55,174 nt of DNA from an uncultured Pseudomonadota bacterium (GCA_903928965.1 CAIYSZ010000077.1:1-55174); one strand, 5' to 3'. Positions 1 to 9,312 are shown, numbered from the stretch's first letter. The notes: generated by a model not told the origin, from the letters alone. Numbers and translations: made by a program.

Positions 1-332
1 ATGACTTATAAAAATCAAAGACATGGAAACATCTCGCCGGCAATTGCGACAAAATCAAGCCAAATTTCGCCAAACGCATTTCAAAAACATGGGGACAAAC
101 AGAAGGGAAAAAGAATCAAGCGCTAAAACGCTCTAGGCGGGAAATATAAAAAATAAGCAGACATAGGTTATAACCTAACCGCAATAAAAAAAGACCTGCA
201 ATCAGGCTAAACAGAAAGAGAAGGACAACGAATCGAGTAAAAATCAACCAAACGCAAGCAGATTAAGCTCGGTCAACAAACCGAGCCGCTAAAAGCGGCT
301 CGGCTTAAGAAACCCGAACATAACGCGAATCA
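1..332. other. Gene-free left edge of the window
   Basis: No convincing gene is seen here. The stretch is AT-rich and holds a perfect 14-bp palindrome at 164-177, a weak 4-bp hairpin followed on the minus strand by a T-run near 190-215, and the bfd terminator at 281-303. A 41-codon frame opens at base 1 but has no recognisable product or ribosome-binding site. Confidence 0.5.
281..303 (-). terminator. Terminator after bfd
   Basis: Perfect 10-bp stem CCGAGCCGCT/AGCGGCTCGG with a 3-nt loop, about 30 bases past the bfd stop. Read on the minus strand it is followed by TTTGTT, a weak U-tract. It probably ends the bfd transcript. Confidence 0.6.
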
Positions 333-530
333 TCAGGCGGCAACGCTATTACCCGCTTGCCGCGCCTCGGACTTGGCGCTACGCAGGCATTTAATGGCGC
401 TAGACATACAACGGCCGCAAGCGCTGCCCACTTCTAAATCCCGGCGCAAATCCCGCAAGTTTTTTGCGCCATTGGCAACGGCTTGAGCAATTTGACCATC
501 AGTCACTGCTTGACAAACACAGATATACAC
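333..530 (-). CDS. bfd: Bacterioferritin-associated ferredoxin
   Basis: A 65-residue [2Fe-2S] protein of the Bfd family. Bfd docks on bacterioferritin and passes electrons to its haem, reducing and releasing stored iron into the cytoplasm. Cys4 and Cys6 (C-x-C) near the N-terminus and Cys38 and Cys41 (C-x2-C) supply the four cluster ligands in the usual Bfd spacing, and the length is typical. It lies directly downstream of two bacterioferritin genes on the same strand, 75 bases after the nearer one, but that gap contains its own promoter overlapped by a Fur-like palindrome. It is therefore probably induced by iron starvation independently of the bfr genes. Confidence in the family is high; the regulation is inferred. 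Confidence 0.93.
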   Translation of the reverse strand: MYICVCQAVTDGQIAQAVANGAKNLRDLRRDLEVGSACGRCMSSAIKCLRSAKSEARQAGNSVAA

Positions 531-559
531 AAAACACTCCTACGACTAAACAACATCAT

Positions 560-596
560 TGAGAAGCATTCTCATTTACTTGCCAAAAAATGTCAA
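560..596 (-). promoter_or_regulatory. bfd promoter overlapped by Fur-like box
   Basis: On the minus strand a perfect -35 TTGACA (596-591) is followed after 17 bases by GAGAAT (573-568). The palindrome TGAGAA-GCA-TTCTCA at 560-574 covers that -10. It matches the AATGAGAAT...TTCTCATT style of Fur box. The predicted transcription start near 561 lies about 30 bases from the bfd start codon. Confidence 0.55.
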
Positions 597-605
597 GTAA
601 AAAAA

Positions 606-1088
606 CTAATCGCCGCCATGCTCCATATGCGACTGCAAATAATTGGCCAAGCTGACGTTTTTAATCAAATCTTGCTGCGTCTCCAACCAATCTATCGCTT
701 CCTCGCAATGCTCCAACAATTCAACCAATAAATCCCGGCTGACGAAATCCTGCAATTCCTCGCATTGCGCCACCGCATCGACTAACAATGGTCGTTGCAC
801 GTTTTGCTCGTATTCCAAATCGCCGCTCAAACATTCCGGCGGATTTTCGCCAATCAACAACTTGCCCAGATTTTGCAGATTCGGCAAGCCTTCCAAAAAC
901 AGAATGCGTTCGATCAACGCGTCCGCTTCCTTCATCACCCGGATAGACTGTTTATAGTGATAATCGTTCAGTTTTTCCAAGCCCCAATTGCGAAACATGC
1001 GGGCATGCAAAAAATATTGATTGATCGCCGTCAATTCGTTCTTTAAGGCCTTATTCAGGATTTCAATGACCTTTTTATCGCCTTTCAT
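606..1088 (-). CDS. bfr: Bacterioferritin, haem-binding subunit lacking ferroxidase ligands
   Basis: A 160-residue ferritin-like four-helix protein that aligns with E. coli Bfr almost without gaps. The haem ligand Met52 is kept, as are Glu18, Tyr25 and Glu94. The remaining di-iron ligands are gone: positions equivalent to Glu51, His54, Glu127 and His130 of E. coli are Val51, Glu54, Cys128 and Ala131. The subunit should bind haem at dimer interfaces and accept electrons from Bfd, but should not oxidise iron by itself. Its start codon overlaps the stop of the upstream bacterioferritin (ATGA), so the two are translationally coupled and probably co-assemble. Comparable division of labour is known for BfrA/BfrB of Neisseria. 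The loss of ligands is seen directly; the heteropolymer is inferred. Confidence 0.93.
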   Translation of the reverse strand: MKGDKKVIEILNKALKNELTAINQYFLHARMFRNWGLEKLNDYHYKQSIRVMKEADALIERILFLEGLPNLQNLGKLLIGENPPECLSGDLEYEQNVQRPLLVDAVAQCEELQDFVSRDLLVELLEHCEEAIDWLETQQDLIKNVSLANYLQSHMEHGGD

Positions 1089-1579
1089 AGACTCGCCCCC
1101 TTATCACCCGGCTGCATTTGGCTTTGCAAATAATTTTCTAAACCGGTCAACTTAATTAAACGCAGCTGCCGTTCCAGCCAATAAGCATGATCCATTTCCG
1201 TTTCGTCGAGTTGAGACGCCAACACTTCCCGCGTCACAAAATCCTGTGACGCTTCGCAAACCGCAATCGCCTTCTTCAACTCGCCAACTACCTTGTATTC
1301 CAAGCGCAAATCGGCTTCCAACATATCCACAATCGAAGCGCCGTCGACAATAGGCTCGCGCCTGGACATATCGGGCCGGCCTTCCAAAAACAGAATTCGC
1401 TGCATCAAAGCCCGTGCATGCATTCTTTCATGCTCCGACTCATGATTAGCCTTGGCGGCCAAGTGATGCAAACCCGCATCGGCGTAAACTTCCGCATGCA
1501 ACAAATACTGATCCGAAGCGCTCAATTCACCAGCCAGCAAATCGTTCAATATTTCTAGAATCTTAACATCACCTTTCAT
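1085..1579 (-). CDS. bfr: Bacterioferritin, ferroxidase subunit lacking the haem Met
   Basis: A 164-residue bacterioferritin, first gene of the iron-storage cluster. The ferroxidase ligands are kept: Glu18, Tyr25, Glu51, His54, a Glu near position 94 and the Glu-x2-His pair close to residue 130. The residue at the haem-ligand position is Arg52 instead of Met (a Met follows at 53). This subunit should oxidise Fe(II) and mineralise it in the core but probably cannot bind haem in the normal way. The next gene is the mirror image, with haem Met but no ferroxidase site, and overlaps it by four bases. A GGAG ribosome-binding sequence precedes the ATG. A GATAATAAC-like AT-rich stretch upstream may hold the promoter but was not resolved. 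Confidence 0.93.
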   Translation of the reverse strand: MKGDVKILEILNDLLAGELSASDQYLLHAEVYADAGLHHLAAKANHESEHERMHARALMQRILFLEGRPDMSRREPIVDGASIVDMLEADLRLEYKVVGELKKAIAVCEASQDFVTREVLASQLDETEMDHAYWLERQLRLIKLTGLENYLQSQMQPGDKGASL

Positions 1580-1679
1580 GTAAAACGCTCCAAACGAGTT
1601 AAGGTCATTACGTCATAAACTTGTAAAGATAATAACAGAATTAAACGACAAGAAAAACTTATAACCTTGCGTCAACCGG

Positions 1680-2714
1680 CTACTGACGGGTGACCCGCAC
1701 GTTCTCCCACACCCGCTCTATGAACGCTTTATCCATGGGCGGTTGTCCTGCCCGCAACCACTCGACGATGATTTTCGCCACATTCGGATAAGTCACCTCC
1801 ACCGCCTGATGGTTGTGCAACCATTCATCAATAACCGCCACATCGATTTCGTACATGGTGCGGCCATAGCCCAAATCAGTCAATGCCGCGGCGTTGGAAA
1901 TCTGCTCCATTTGCATATGCAACGGTTTCGCCAAAATCTTCTTGCCCAGATACAAAGATTCGCTGGCCAACTCAAACCCGGCGTTACTAATAATACCGCC
2001 GCAATCGTACAAATCCCGCTGAAAACCCTCGCGCGACAATGGATTGCAGACGATATGCGCATAGGGAGACGCCACCGGCTCCGGCGCGTAAAGATGAAAC
2101 TCGAAGCTAGTAAATGAAGACAGTTGCCTAATGACGAACGCCGGGTCTTCAAATGGCAAATAAACGATAATCTTATCTTCTCGCATCCGCGTCGGCGGTT
2201 CCGGCGTTTCAATAATCGGCGGCAAAATCGGCTGGCCGAAATGATGCCAGTGCAAACCGACCCCGGTGGTGACCGGCGCGAAATTATTCATGACTAGATT
2301 CGCTAAAGGGTCCGACCCCTTGCGCGGAATAGGATGAGAAAACGCATATTGGTGACCGATGCCGACCACCGGCTTTTTCCTGAGACGCGCCGCCCAAGCC
2401 GTTACCGGCTCGAAATCGCAGATAATTAAATCATAGCCGGAAAAATCCAAATTGGAAATGTCCCGGTAAAACTGCGCCGGCTTGGCTTGCAAAGCCGTCT
2501 TTAGATACGAGACTTGACCTTTGGCGGTATTAAAGGTCAAACCGTTACGCGTTTCGTAATCGTTGAAAACCGCCATGTCGAAATATTTATCCGCCGGTCT
2601 TCCGCTAAATAGAAAAGTGACGTCGAAGTTCGCCGCGGCCAATTCTTTGGCCATGACGCGCGCCCGAGTAATATGACCATTACCCGTGCCCTGCACACCA
2701 TAAAAAACTTTCAT
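1680..2714 (-). CDS. MJ1255/VC2487-family glycosyltransferase
   Basis: A 344-residue protein of the glycosyltransferase family typified by MJ1255 and VC2487, a GT-B fold relative of the MurG/UGT enzymes. The N-terminus has the glycine-rich GVQGTGNGHITRA loop. The C-terminal half has ISNAGFELASESLYLGKK, the nucleotide-sugar binding region that in this fold recognises a UDP-sugar donor. The acceptor is unknown. The gene overlaps the upstream PAP2 phosphatase by four bases (ATGA), so both are probably made from one message. The pairing suggests modification of a lipid or lipid-linked sugar at the inner membrane, but the sequence does not show the substrate. Confidence 0.8.
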   Translation of the reverse strand: MKVFYGVQGTGNGHITRARVMAKELAAANFDVTFLFSGRPADKYFDMAVFNDYETRNGLTFNTAKGQVSYLKTALQAKPAQFYRDISNLDFSGYDLIICDFEPVTAWAARLRKKPVVGIGHQYAFSHPIPRKGSDPLANLVMNNFAPVTTGVGLHWHHFGQPILPPIIETPEPPTRMREDKIIVYLPFEDPAFVIRQLSSFTSFEFHLYAPEPVASPYAHIVCNPLSREGFQRDLYDCGGIISNAGFELASESLYLGKKILAKPLHMQMEQISNAAALTDLGYGRTMYEIDVAVIDEWLHNHQAVEVTYPNVAKIIVEWLRAGQPPMDKAFIERVWENVRVTRQ

Positions 2715-3235
2715 AAACCCAATAAATTCAAGCTAAAAACCGCGGTTGCAAAACCCAACAAAGCGCCCATGGCCGTATCGGTCGGGAAATGCACGCCCAA
2801 AATCACGCGGGAAAACCCGACCATCGCCGTCCACGCGTAAAGCGCCGCCGTCAGCGGCGGGTAAAAATATGCCAGTAAAGTCGCCACCATGCAAGCTGCC
2901 GATGTATGTCCGGATGGAAAACTGAAATGGTCGGAAGGCGTAATCAGGCTACGGAAATTCTGTAATGCCTGCTGCGGGCGATGGCGTTTAAAACCGTTTT
3001 TTAACGCAAAATAGGTCGGCCGCTCAAACGCGAACCCCAGCAACAGACATTGCAACAACTTATCGTCCGCGCCGTACCCTATGAACAACCACCCGCCCAG
3101 GGCAATATATAACAAACCGTCGCCGGTTTTTGAAATATAACGCGCAAACCAAGCCAGCGTCGAGTGTATGGCGATGTTATTCAGCCAAACGAACATGAAC
3201 ACATCGTATTTATGAATGGAATATATCAATTTCAT
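2711..3235 (-). CDS. PAP2-family membrane phosphatase
   Basis: A 174-residue membrane protein with all three signature motifs of the PAP2/haloperoxidase-type phosphatases: K79-x6-R86-P87, PSGH (107-110) and SR142-143 with His149 and Asp153. The catalytic histidines are therefore His110 and His149. Several hydrophobic segments flank these motifs (about 41-54, 112-128, 130-147, 155-171). Likely substrates are phosphatidic acid or undecaprenyl/phosphatidylglycerol phosphates, with the active site facing the periplasm. It is the first gene of a two-gene unit with the glycosyltransferase. Confidence 0.88.
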   Translation of the reverse strand: MKLIYSIHKYDVFMFVWLNNIAIHSTLAWFARYISKTGDGLLYIALGGWLFIGYGADDKLLQCLLLGFAFERPTYFALKNGFKRHRPQQALQNFRSLITPSDHFSFPSGHTSAACMVATLLAYFYPPLTAALYAWTAMVGFSRVILGVHFPTDTAMGALLGFATAVFSLNLLGL

Positions 3236-3427
3236 GACAATACCCTCTCGCCGCGCAAATCAGACCGCTCAATCGCCACGACGCTAAAACTAAAGGGGGT
3301 TTATCCGTATTCGGTCTTTATCCTGAGGAGAGTTAGCTTAGAAAAGCGATATGACAATAAGATGAAGGTTTGTTGAAAATTTAATGACACCCTCGTTCCG
3401 TCCTGATATTCCAAGCCGCCAGCCCCC

Positions 3428-3436
3428 TGCTATAAT
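3428..3436 (+). promoter_or_regulatory. Extended -10 promoter for the VOC gene
   Basis: TGCTATAAT is a perfect extended -10 element; no good -35 is seen. A start near 3443 would leave only about 12 bases of leader before the ATG at 3455, or 30 before the ATG at 3473. Confidence 0.4.
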
Positions 3437-3454
3437 GACATAAATTAAGCTACC

Positions 3455-3853
3455 ATGGGTCCCTTGCCAGCCATGTCTAAACACAATTTCACGTTACATC
3501 ATGCCAGTCTTATCGTCTCCGATACACGGGAATCCCTGAAATTCTATTGTGGCGTACTCGGCATGCGCCTGACCGACCGCCCCAACCTGAATTTCCCCGG
3601 GGCATGGTTGGAACTCGGCGCGCAGCAAATCCACTTACTGGAACTGGAAAACCCCGATCCCACCACCGGCCGACCGGCGCATGGCGGACGCGACCGGCAC
3701 GTCGCCTTACTGGTAGACTCAGTGGCGGAGCTGCGCGAAGACCTGGAACAAGCCGGCCTACCGTTCACCCTAAGCATCTCAGGGCGCAAAGCGCTGTTTT
3801 GCCGCGACCGCGACGGCAACGCGCTGGAATTTATAGAACGAATCACATTTTAA
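3455..3853 (+). CDS. VOC-family protein (glyoxalase/dioxygenase fold)
   Basis: A 132-residue single-domain member of the vicinal oxygen chelate superfamily. Two beta-alpha-beta-beta-beta modules can be traced. The first begins at HHASLIVSD and runs through SLKFYCGVLGMRL. The second begins at GRDRHVALLVDS and ends NALEFIERI, where His and Glu are the usual metal ligands. The protein resembles the short lactoylglutathione lyase-like proteins (YaeR type), but the reaction cannot be read from the sequence. There are two candidate starts, ATG at 3455 and ATG at 3473; neither has a clear ribosome-binding site, and the second gives an N-terminus (MSKHNF) more like other family members. Confidence 0.8.
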   Translation: MGPLPAMSKHNFTLHHASLIVSDTRESLKFYCGVLGMRLTDRPNLNFPGAWLELGAQQIHLLELENPDPTTGRPAHGGRDRHVALLVDSVAELREDLEQAGLPFTLSISGRKALFCRDRDGNALEFIERITF

Positions 3854-3891
3854 ATCCAAATAGACCCGCAACCATGCCGATATTTTAAACC

Positions 3892-4428
3892 ATGCCCTCC
3901 GGCCGCCGCCTATTCCAAGCCAGTCTTGCCGCCGCCAGCGCCGCCATGCTGCTGTTCCTCGGCGGATACCTCGGCGGCCGCCTCGGCTTAGGCGCGCTAA
4001 GCGGCTTAATTTACCAGTCCGCCGCAAAACTACTGCTGCTTTCCTTCGCCGCTACCGGCCTGCTCGGACTGGCCGCCGCCGCCGCCAATCTGCGCCGCGA
4101 CCTAAACTGCTATTTTAGCCGCGAAGCCGCCGCCCTGCGCCGGCTGTCGGCCAATTACCACCTCATACTGCGGCAAAAACAAACCCAGCGCGAACAACGC
4201 CGGCAATTGGCCTACCGTTACAACGCGCGCCGCCAAAAAATGGCCGCCCGAGATGAAAGCAAACAACTGGCCCGGCTGCACCGAGCCGTCAAACAAGAAC
4301 TGAACGCAGCCAAAGATAAGCTGTCGCCGGAACACTATCGCCAATACCGTCAAAACTTGCGCCGCTACCGCGGGCAATTCGACGCCAAGGCCATGCTCGA
4401 CCTGCGGGAGCGGCTGCCATGTCGCTGA
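3892..4428 (+). CDS. Unrecognised membrane-anchored coiled-coil protein
   Basis: I do not recognise this 178-residue protein. Two alanine- and leucine-rich membrane segments lie at about 10-30 and 43-66. They are followed by a long, very basic, Arg/Gln-rich helical tail (about 68-178) that is probably cytoplasmic. There is no signal peptidase site and no catalytic motif. The gene overlaps the next one by ten bases, so the two are likely made together, and the next protein is also a soluble coiled coil; a two-part structural complex at the inner membrane is possible. No clear ribosome-binding site precedes the ATG. Confidence 0.65.
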   Translation: MPSGRRLFQASLAAASAAMLLFLGGYLGGRLGLGALSGLIYQSAAKLLLLSFAATGLLGLAAAAANLRRDLNCYFSREAAALRRLSANYHLILRQKQTQREQRRQLAYRYNARRQKMAARDESKQLARLHRAVKQELNAAKDKLSPEHYRQYRQNLRRYRGQFDAKAMLDLRERLPCR

Positions 4429-5003
4429 TCGGCCGCTGGCTCGGCGCGGCCCAACACTGGTGGCAAGGCAGCCGTGACGCCGAATTGAACTGGCGACTAG
4501 CCCGGCAACACAACGCCGCCGAATGGCGTAAACGGCAAGCCTTGGACGAAGCCGAGCTGGCCGCCGAATTGCGCAAGCGGGCGCAACAACTGGCGCACGA
4601 ACTGACGCTCCTGGAAACCCGCCACCAAAACGAACTCGCCATGCTCAAAATCCGCTGCCAACAAGATTTGCAAGACTACAAGCACTATCTGGCGGCACTG
4701 GACAAACTGAAAATCTCCTTACGCCAAAACCACGCGCATCTGCCGGAAGCCTTGGCCTACACCCTGCACCACCACGCCAAGCAACTGCTGAACCGGCTAT
4801 GGGAATGCGACGAAGCGGCGGAAAAACTTAAAATTGAAATGCAATTGTTGGAATTCATGGCCGCGGTGCATGAAGACAACCGCAACAACGGCCACGGCAA
4901 CGGCCTGCCGCGCAACGCCCTAGCGCTTATAAGCGGCGGAGATACGCCGCGTCTTTATGAGTCGGAGCCTAAATCGGCTGAAAAAACCCTTCAATCGCCT
5001 TGA
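4419..5003 (+). CDS. Unrecognised coiled-coil protein
   Basis: A 194-residue protein that I cannot assign. It is mostly alpha-helical, with a Glu/Arg/Leu-rich coiled coil at about 20-90 and a second helical stretch at about 100-150, then a disordered Gly/Asn-rich tail. It has no signal peptide or membrane segment. It starts ten bases inside the preceding membrane-coiled-coil gene, which suggests translational coupling and joint function. Its 3' end runs 35 bases into the 3' end of the convergent trkA gene, and no terminator separates them. Confidence 0.62.
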   Translation: MSLIGRWLGAAQHWWQGSRDAELNWRLARQHNAAEWRKRQALDEAELAAELRKRAQQLAHELTLLETRHQNELAMLKIRCQQDLQDYKHYLAALDKLKISLRQNHAHLPEALAYTLHHHAKQLLNRLWECDEAAEKLKIEMQLLEFMAAVHEDNRNNGHGNGLPRNALALISGGDTPRLYESEPKSAEKTLQSP

Positions 5004-6324
5004 TCAAGCGTTTATTCAAAGCGAACATCACCACATGATCGCCCTCGGCGAACACCGTATCATGATGGACCGGAATCACCTCATTCTCGCGGATCAGCGC
5101 CCCCAAAATCACGCCGTCCGGCAAATTGACCTGATCCACGCGCAACCCCACCACCGAGGAACTATGCTTGCCCCGGTGCGCGATAGCCTCAATCGCCTCC
5201 GCGCTGCCGCCGCAGACGGAACTCACCCCCGCGACGTCGCATTTGCGCACGTGCTTCAAAATACTGCCCAAGGTTTCCAGCTTAGGTTGAATCGCCACAT
5301 CAATGTCCGCGCCCTCCACCAATTTCAGATAGGCGTTATTGTTCACTAAACAAATCGCCCGCCGCGCGCCCAATTTCTTGGCCAAACCGGCCGAAATCAA
5401 ATTAATGCCATCATTATTGGTCAAGGCGCAAAACAAATCCATATTCTCGATCATCTCCTCGCGCAGCAAGGCTTCGTCGGTGCAATCTCCGTTCAATATC
5501 ATGGTATTACGCAAACTATTCGCAATATCCTTGGCTCTGGCGGCATCCAACTCAATCACCTTGACCTGATGCTTGCTCTCCAGCGCCATCGCCAGCCGCT
5601 TACCGACATGGCCGCCGCCGGCGATCATCACCGTCCGGATGGGATCATCCAACTTATGCAAGGCGCTTAAAGTTTTTCTAACCTTATCGCGCGGCCCCAT
5701 GAAAAACACTTCGTCGCCGGTAGCGATCACCGCCTCGCCGTTGACGGCGATAGCCGCGCCATTACGGAAAATCGCCGCCACCCGAATCATGTCGTCGGCC
5801 AACTGCTCCTTCACCGCGTGTATCCGTTTGCCGGTCAAAAAACCGGTGGCCGCCACCCGAATCGAAAACAAGCGCACCAAACCGTTCGCGAACTCAGACA
5901 CGTGCAGGGCGCCGGGAAACCGGACCAGATTATGCAAGGATTCGGTGATAATTTGTTCCGGACTAATGACGATATCAATGCCGCCCGGAGCGAACAATTG
6001 AGGATGGTTCAAAAAATCCAGCGCCCGCACCCTGGCGATGGTTTTCGGTTTATTGTATAAGGTATTGATCACGTGGCAAGCCAACATATTGGTTTCATCG
6101 CGGTCGGTGACCGCAATGACCATATCGGCGTCTTTCACCCCCGCCTGCGCCAATATCGTGGGATGCGTGGCATTGCCTTCAATCACCGCGATATCCAGAC
6201 GCGACTTCAACGCGGTCAGCAAATGCGGTTTTTGATCAATCACCACAATATCGTTTTCCTCGCTGGCCAGAGCCCCGGCGACGGAAGAACCGGTGACCCC
6301 GGCTCCAAGAATGACAATTTTCAT
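4969..6324 (-). CDS. trkA: Trk potassium uptake system NAD-binding protein TrkA
   Basis: A 451-residue cytoplasmic regulator of the Trk potassium channel (TrkH/TrkG). Two tandem Rossmann RCK domains are visible: the first nucleotide-binding loop is ILGAGVTGSSVA at the N-terminus, the second MIAGGGHVGKRLA near residue 233. Each is followed by a TrkA-C ligand-binding domain. The length matches E. coli TrkA (458). The reading frame is open for 69 more codons upstream, but MKIVILGAGVTG is the conserved N-terminus, so the start is set at 6324. No trkH lies in the window. The gene diverges from secA, and its 3' end overlaps the convergent coiled-coil gene. Confidence 0.94.
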   Translation of the reverse strand: MKIVILGAGVTGSSVAGALASEENDIVVIDQKPHLLTALKSRLDIAVIEGNATHPTILAQAGVKDADMVIAVTDRDETNMLACHVINTLYNKPKTIARVRALDFLNHPQLFAPGGIDIVISPEQIITESLHNLVRFPGALHVSEFANGLVRLFSIRVAATGFLTGKRIHAVKEQLADDMIRVAAIFRNGAAIAVNGEAVIATGDEVFFMGPRDKVRKTLSALHKLDDPIRTVMIAGGGHVGKRLAMALESKHQVKVIELDAARAKDIANSLRNTMILNGDCTDEALLREEMIENMDLFCALTNNDGINLISAGLAKKLGARRAICLVNNNAYLKLVEGADIDVAIQPKLETLGSILKHVRKCDVAGVSSVCGGSAEAIEAIAHRGKHSSSVVGLRVDQVNLPDGVILGALIRENEVIPVHHDTVFAEGDHVVMFALNKRLIKAIEGFFQPI

Positions 6325-6490
6325 ACAAATTTTACATCCCACCACTATGCGACGGCACTCAATTATACGCGCATAAATCCCGCCGTTCACGTGTAAATTG
6401 TCCCGCGCCCTAAAAGGTAACGCGAGGCCAGCGCCAGCGCGGGCATTCTGATTCAGCGCCGGGGCCGGAGGAATTAATCGCTTGTTTCTG

Positions 6491-6518
6491 GTGACATTAG
6501 CCGAGTAGGCGTTATAAT
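6491..6518 (+). promoter_or_regulatory. secA promoter
   Basis: GTGACA (6491-6496, five of six to consensus), a 16-base spacer and a perfect TATAAT (6513-6518). The predicted start near 6525 leaves about 32 bases of leader. No secM-like gene lies upstream, so the SecM arrest control of E. coli is not evident here. Confidence 0.55.
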
Positions 6519-6556
6519 TGAGTGTTTCCATAATTCAAACTGACACTGGATGTATC

Positions 6557-9304
6557 ATGCTGGGCAAGCTGGTTAAAATTATTGTAGGCAGCCGCAACGA
6601 AAGGCTAATCAAGAAAAAACGCAAACTGGTCAAAAAGATCAATGCGCTGGCCGCCGAATACGAAAAGCTGCCGGACGAAGCCCTGACGCTTAAAACCCAG
6701 GAATTCCGCGACCGTCTGGCGGGCGGAGAAGCGCTGGACGACTTATTGCCGGAAGCGTTCGCCACCGTCAGGGAGGCCTCCACCCGCGTGTTCGGCATGC
6801 GCCATTTCGACGTGCAATTGATCGGCGGCATGGTGCTCAACAGCGGCAAAATCGCCGAAATGAAAACCGGCGAAGGCAAAACCCTGATGGCCACGCTGGC
6901 CGCCTATTTGAACGCCTTGCCCGGACGCGGCGTGCACGTGGTCACCGTCAACGACTATTTGGCGCGACGCGACGCGGAATGGATGGGCAAGCTATACGGC
7001 TTCCTGGGCTTGGAAACCGGCGTCATCGTCAGCGACCTGAGCCACGACCAGCGTAAAGCCGCCTACGCCGCCGACATCACCTACGGCACCAACAACGAAT
7101 TCGGCTTCGATTACCTGCGCGACAACATGGCGTTCAATCTGGAGCAAAAAGTTCAGCGCGACCTGCATTTCGCCATTGTCGACGAAGTCGACTCCATCCT
7201 GATCGACGAAGCGCGCACGCCGCTGATTATTTCCGGTCAGGCCGACGGCAACACCGACATCTACCTGGTCGCCAACCAAATCATCCCGCGGCTGGAAAAA
7301 CAGGAAAAAGCCGACGATCCGGAAAAACAAGACGACATGCCCGGCGACTATTCCGTCGATGAAAAATCCCGGCAAATTCATCTGACCGAAGCCGGCTACG
7401 AAAAAGTCGAACACCTGCTCACCGAAGTTGGCCTGATTAAACCCGGCGAATCGCTATACGACGCCGGTAACATCCGCCTGATGCACTACTTAAACGCCTC
7501 TCTTCGCGCCCACATCCTATTCCAGCGCGACGTCGACTACGTAGTGCACAACGGCCAGATCATCATCGTCGACGAATTCACCGGCCGCATGATGACCGGC
7601 CGCCGCTGGTCCGAAGGCTTGCACCAGGCGGTAGAGGCCAAGGAAGGCGTGCCCATTCAAAACGAAAACCAAACCCTGGCCTCGATCACCTTCCAAAACT
7701 ACTTCCGGCTATACCAAAAACTCTCCGGCATGACCGGCACCGCCGATACCGAAGCCTTTGAATTGAATAAAATCTACGGCCTGGAAGTGGTGGTCATCCC
7801 CACTCACCGGCCCATGGTGCGCAAAGACCACGGCGACGTGGTATTCCTCACCGCTCGCGAAAAATACAACGCCGTCATTGAAGACATCAAAGACTGCGTC
7901 GTCCGCCAGCAACCGGTACTGGTCGGCACCACCTCAATAGAAAACTCCGAACTCATCTCCAACTTGCTGAAACAGCAAGGCATCGCCCACGAAGTGCTCA
8001 ACGCCAAACAACACGAACGCGAGGCGCACATTATCGAACGCGCCGGCCTGCCCGGCGCGGTGACCATCGCCACCAACATGGCCGGCCGCGGCACCGACAT
8101 CGTGCTCGGCGGCAACCTAACCGCCGAATTGGCCGCCCTACCGGCCGAAGCCAGCCCAGAACTACGCGAGCAAGTGCGCGAAGCCTGGCTGAAGCGGCAC
8201 GAAAAAGCCGTGCAAAGCGGCGGCCTGCACGTCATCGGCTCCGAGCGTCACGAATCGCGCCGCATCGACAACCAGCTGCGCGGCCGCTCCGGCCGGCAAG
8301 GCGACCCCGGCTCCTCGCGTTTTTACCTTTCGCTGGAAGACGACTTAATGCGCATCTTCGCCTCCGACCGCGTCGCGGGCCTGATGCAAAAACTCGGCAT
8401 GCAAGAAGGCGAAGCCATCGAACACCCCTGGGTCACCCGCGCCATCGAAAACGCGCAACGCAAGGTCGAAAGCCGCAACTTCGACATCCGCAAGGAAATT
8501 CTGGCCTACGACGACGTCGCCAACGACCAACGCAAAGTCATCTACGCTCAGCGTAATGAACTAATGGCCGCCGACGACATCAGCGACATCATCGCCGCCA
8601 TCCGCGCCGACGTCATCAATAGCGCCATAGACCTTTACATCCCGGAAAAAACCATGCAGGAGCAATGGGACATCCACGGCCTGGAAACGCATCTGCAACA
8701 AGACTTCAACCTGCACGCGCCGGTCAGTCAATGGCTTGCGGAAGACCTCACGTTGACGGAACCCAAGCTGCGCAAAAAAATCACCGAGCTGGCCGAGGAA
8801 GAAAGCCGCCAAAAAGCGACCGCCATCAGCCCGGAAATCCTGCGTCATTTTGAAAAATCCGTTATGTTGCAAGTGCTGGACAATGCTTGGAAGGAGCATT
8901 TAGCGGCCATGGACCAATTGCGGCAAGGCATCCATTTGCGCGGCTACGCGCAAAAAGACCCGAAACAGGAATACAAACGCGAAGCGTTCAATATGTTCAA
9001 CGACTTGCTGACCCATATCAAGCAAGAAGTGGTCGGCATTCTGGCCAGGGTGCAAGTCAACCGCGAGGAAGACGTACAAGCGCTGGACGAACAACGGCTA
9101 GCGCCGGTGGATTTGCATTTTGAACATGCCGAAGCGCATTCCCCTTACGAAACAGGCCTCGCCCAACCGGAACCGGGACTAAACGAAACCGCCCCGGCCG
9201 CGGGCGCGCAACCCTACACCCGCAACGACCCCAAGGTCGGCCGCAACGACCCTTGCCCGTGCGGCTCCGGCAAAAAATACAAGCACTGCCACGGCGCGCT
9301 GTAA
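6557..9304 (+). CDS. secA: Preprotein translocase ATPase SecA
   Basis: A 915-residue SecA, the cytoplasmic motor that drives preproteins through SecYEG using ATP. The start is placed at the ATG giving [16 protein letters not shown], the conserved N-terminus; an upstream ATG at 6518 would add 13 non-conserved residues and lies on the promoter -10. Visible features are the Walker A region MKTGEGKT, the DEAD-type [15 protein letters not shown] motif, the second nucleotide-binding domain with [16 protein letters not shown], and the C-terminal zinc-binding SEC-C tail [16 protein letters not shown] that binds SecB and lipids. The length is normal (E. coli 901). Confidence 0.98.
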   Translation: MLGKLVKIIVGSRNERLIKKKRKLVKKINALAAEYEKLPDEALTLKTQEFRDRLAGGEALDDLLPEAFATVREASTRVFGMRHFDVQLIGGMVLNSGKIAEMKTGEGKTLMATLAAYLNALPGRGVHVVTVNDYLARRDAEWMGKLYGFLGLETGVIVSDLSHDQRKAAYAADITYGTNNEFGFDYLRDNMAFNLEQKVQRDLHFAIVDEVDSILIDEARTPLIISGQADGNTDIYLVANQIIPRLEKQEKADDPEKQDDMPGDYSVDEKSRQIHLTEAGYEKVEHLLTEVGLIKPGESLYDAGNIRLMHYLNASLRAHILFQRDVDYVVHNGQIIIVDEFTGRMMTGRRWSEGLHQAVEAKEGVPIQNENQTLASITFQNYFRLYQKLSGMTGTADTEAFELNKIYGLEVVVIPTHRPMVRKDHGDVVFLTAREKYNAVIEDIKDCVVRQQPVLVGTTSIENSELISNLLKQQGIAHEVLNAKQHEREAHIIERAGLPGAVTIATNMAGRGTDIVLGGNLTAELAALPAEASPELREQVREAWLKRHEKAVQSGGLHVIGSERHESRRIDNQLRGRSGRQGDPGSSRFYLSLEDDLMRIFASDRVAGLMQKLGMQEGEAIEHPWVTRAIENAQRKVESRNFDIRKEILAYDDVANDQRKVIYAQRNELMAADDISDIIAAIRADVINSAIDLYIPEKTMQEQWDIHGLETHLQQDFNLHAPVSQWLAEDLTLTEPKLRKKITELAEEESRQKATAISPEILRHFEKSVMLQVLDNAWKEHLAAMDQLRQGIHLRGYAQKDPKQEYKREAFNMFNDLLTHIKQEVVGILARVQVNREEDVQALDEQRLAPVDLHFEHAEAHSPYETGLAQPEPGLNETAPAAGAQPYTRNDPKVGRNDPCPCGSGKKYKHCHGAL

Positions 9305-9312
9305 GCATCCCG

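Noticed and set aside
3164-3376. A 70-codon plus-strand frame upstream of the VOC gene
   Set aside because: It begins inside the antisense of the PAP2 gene and has no ribosome-binding site or protein-like composition.
6324-6531. N-terminal extension of TrkA by 69 residues
   Set aside because: The conserved TrkA start is at 6324; the extension covers the secA promoter and is not like any TrkA N-terminus.
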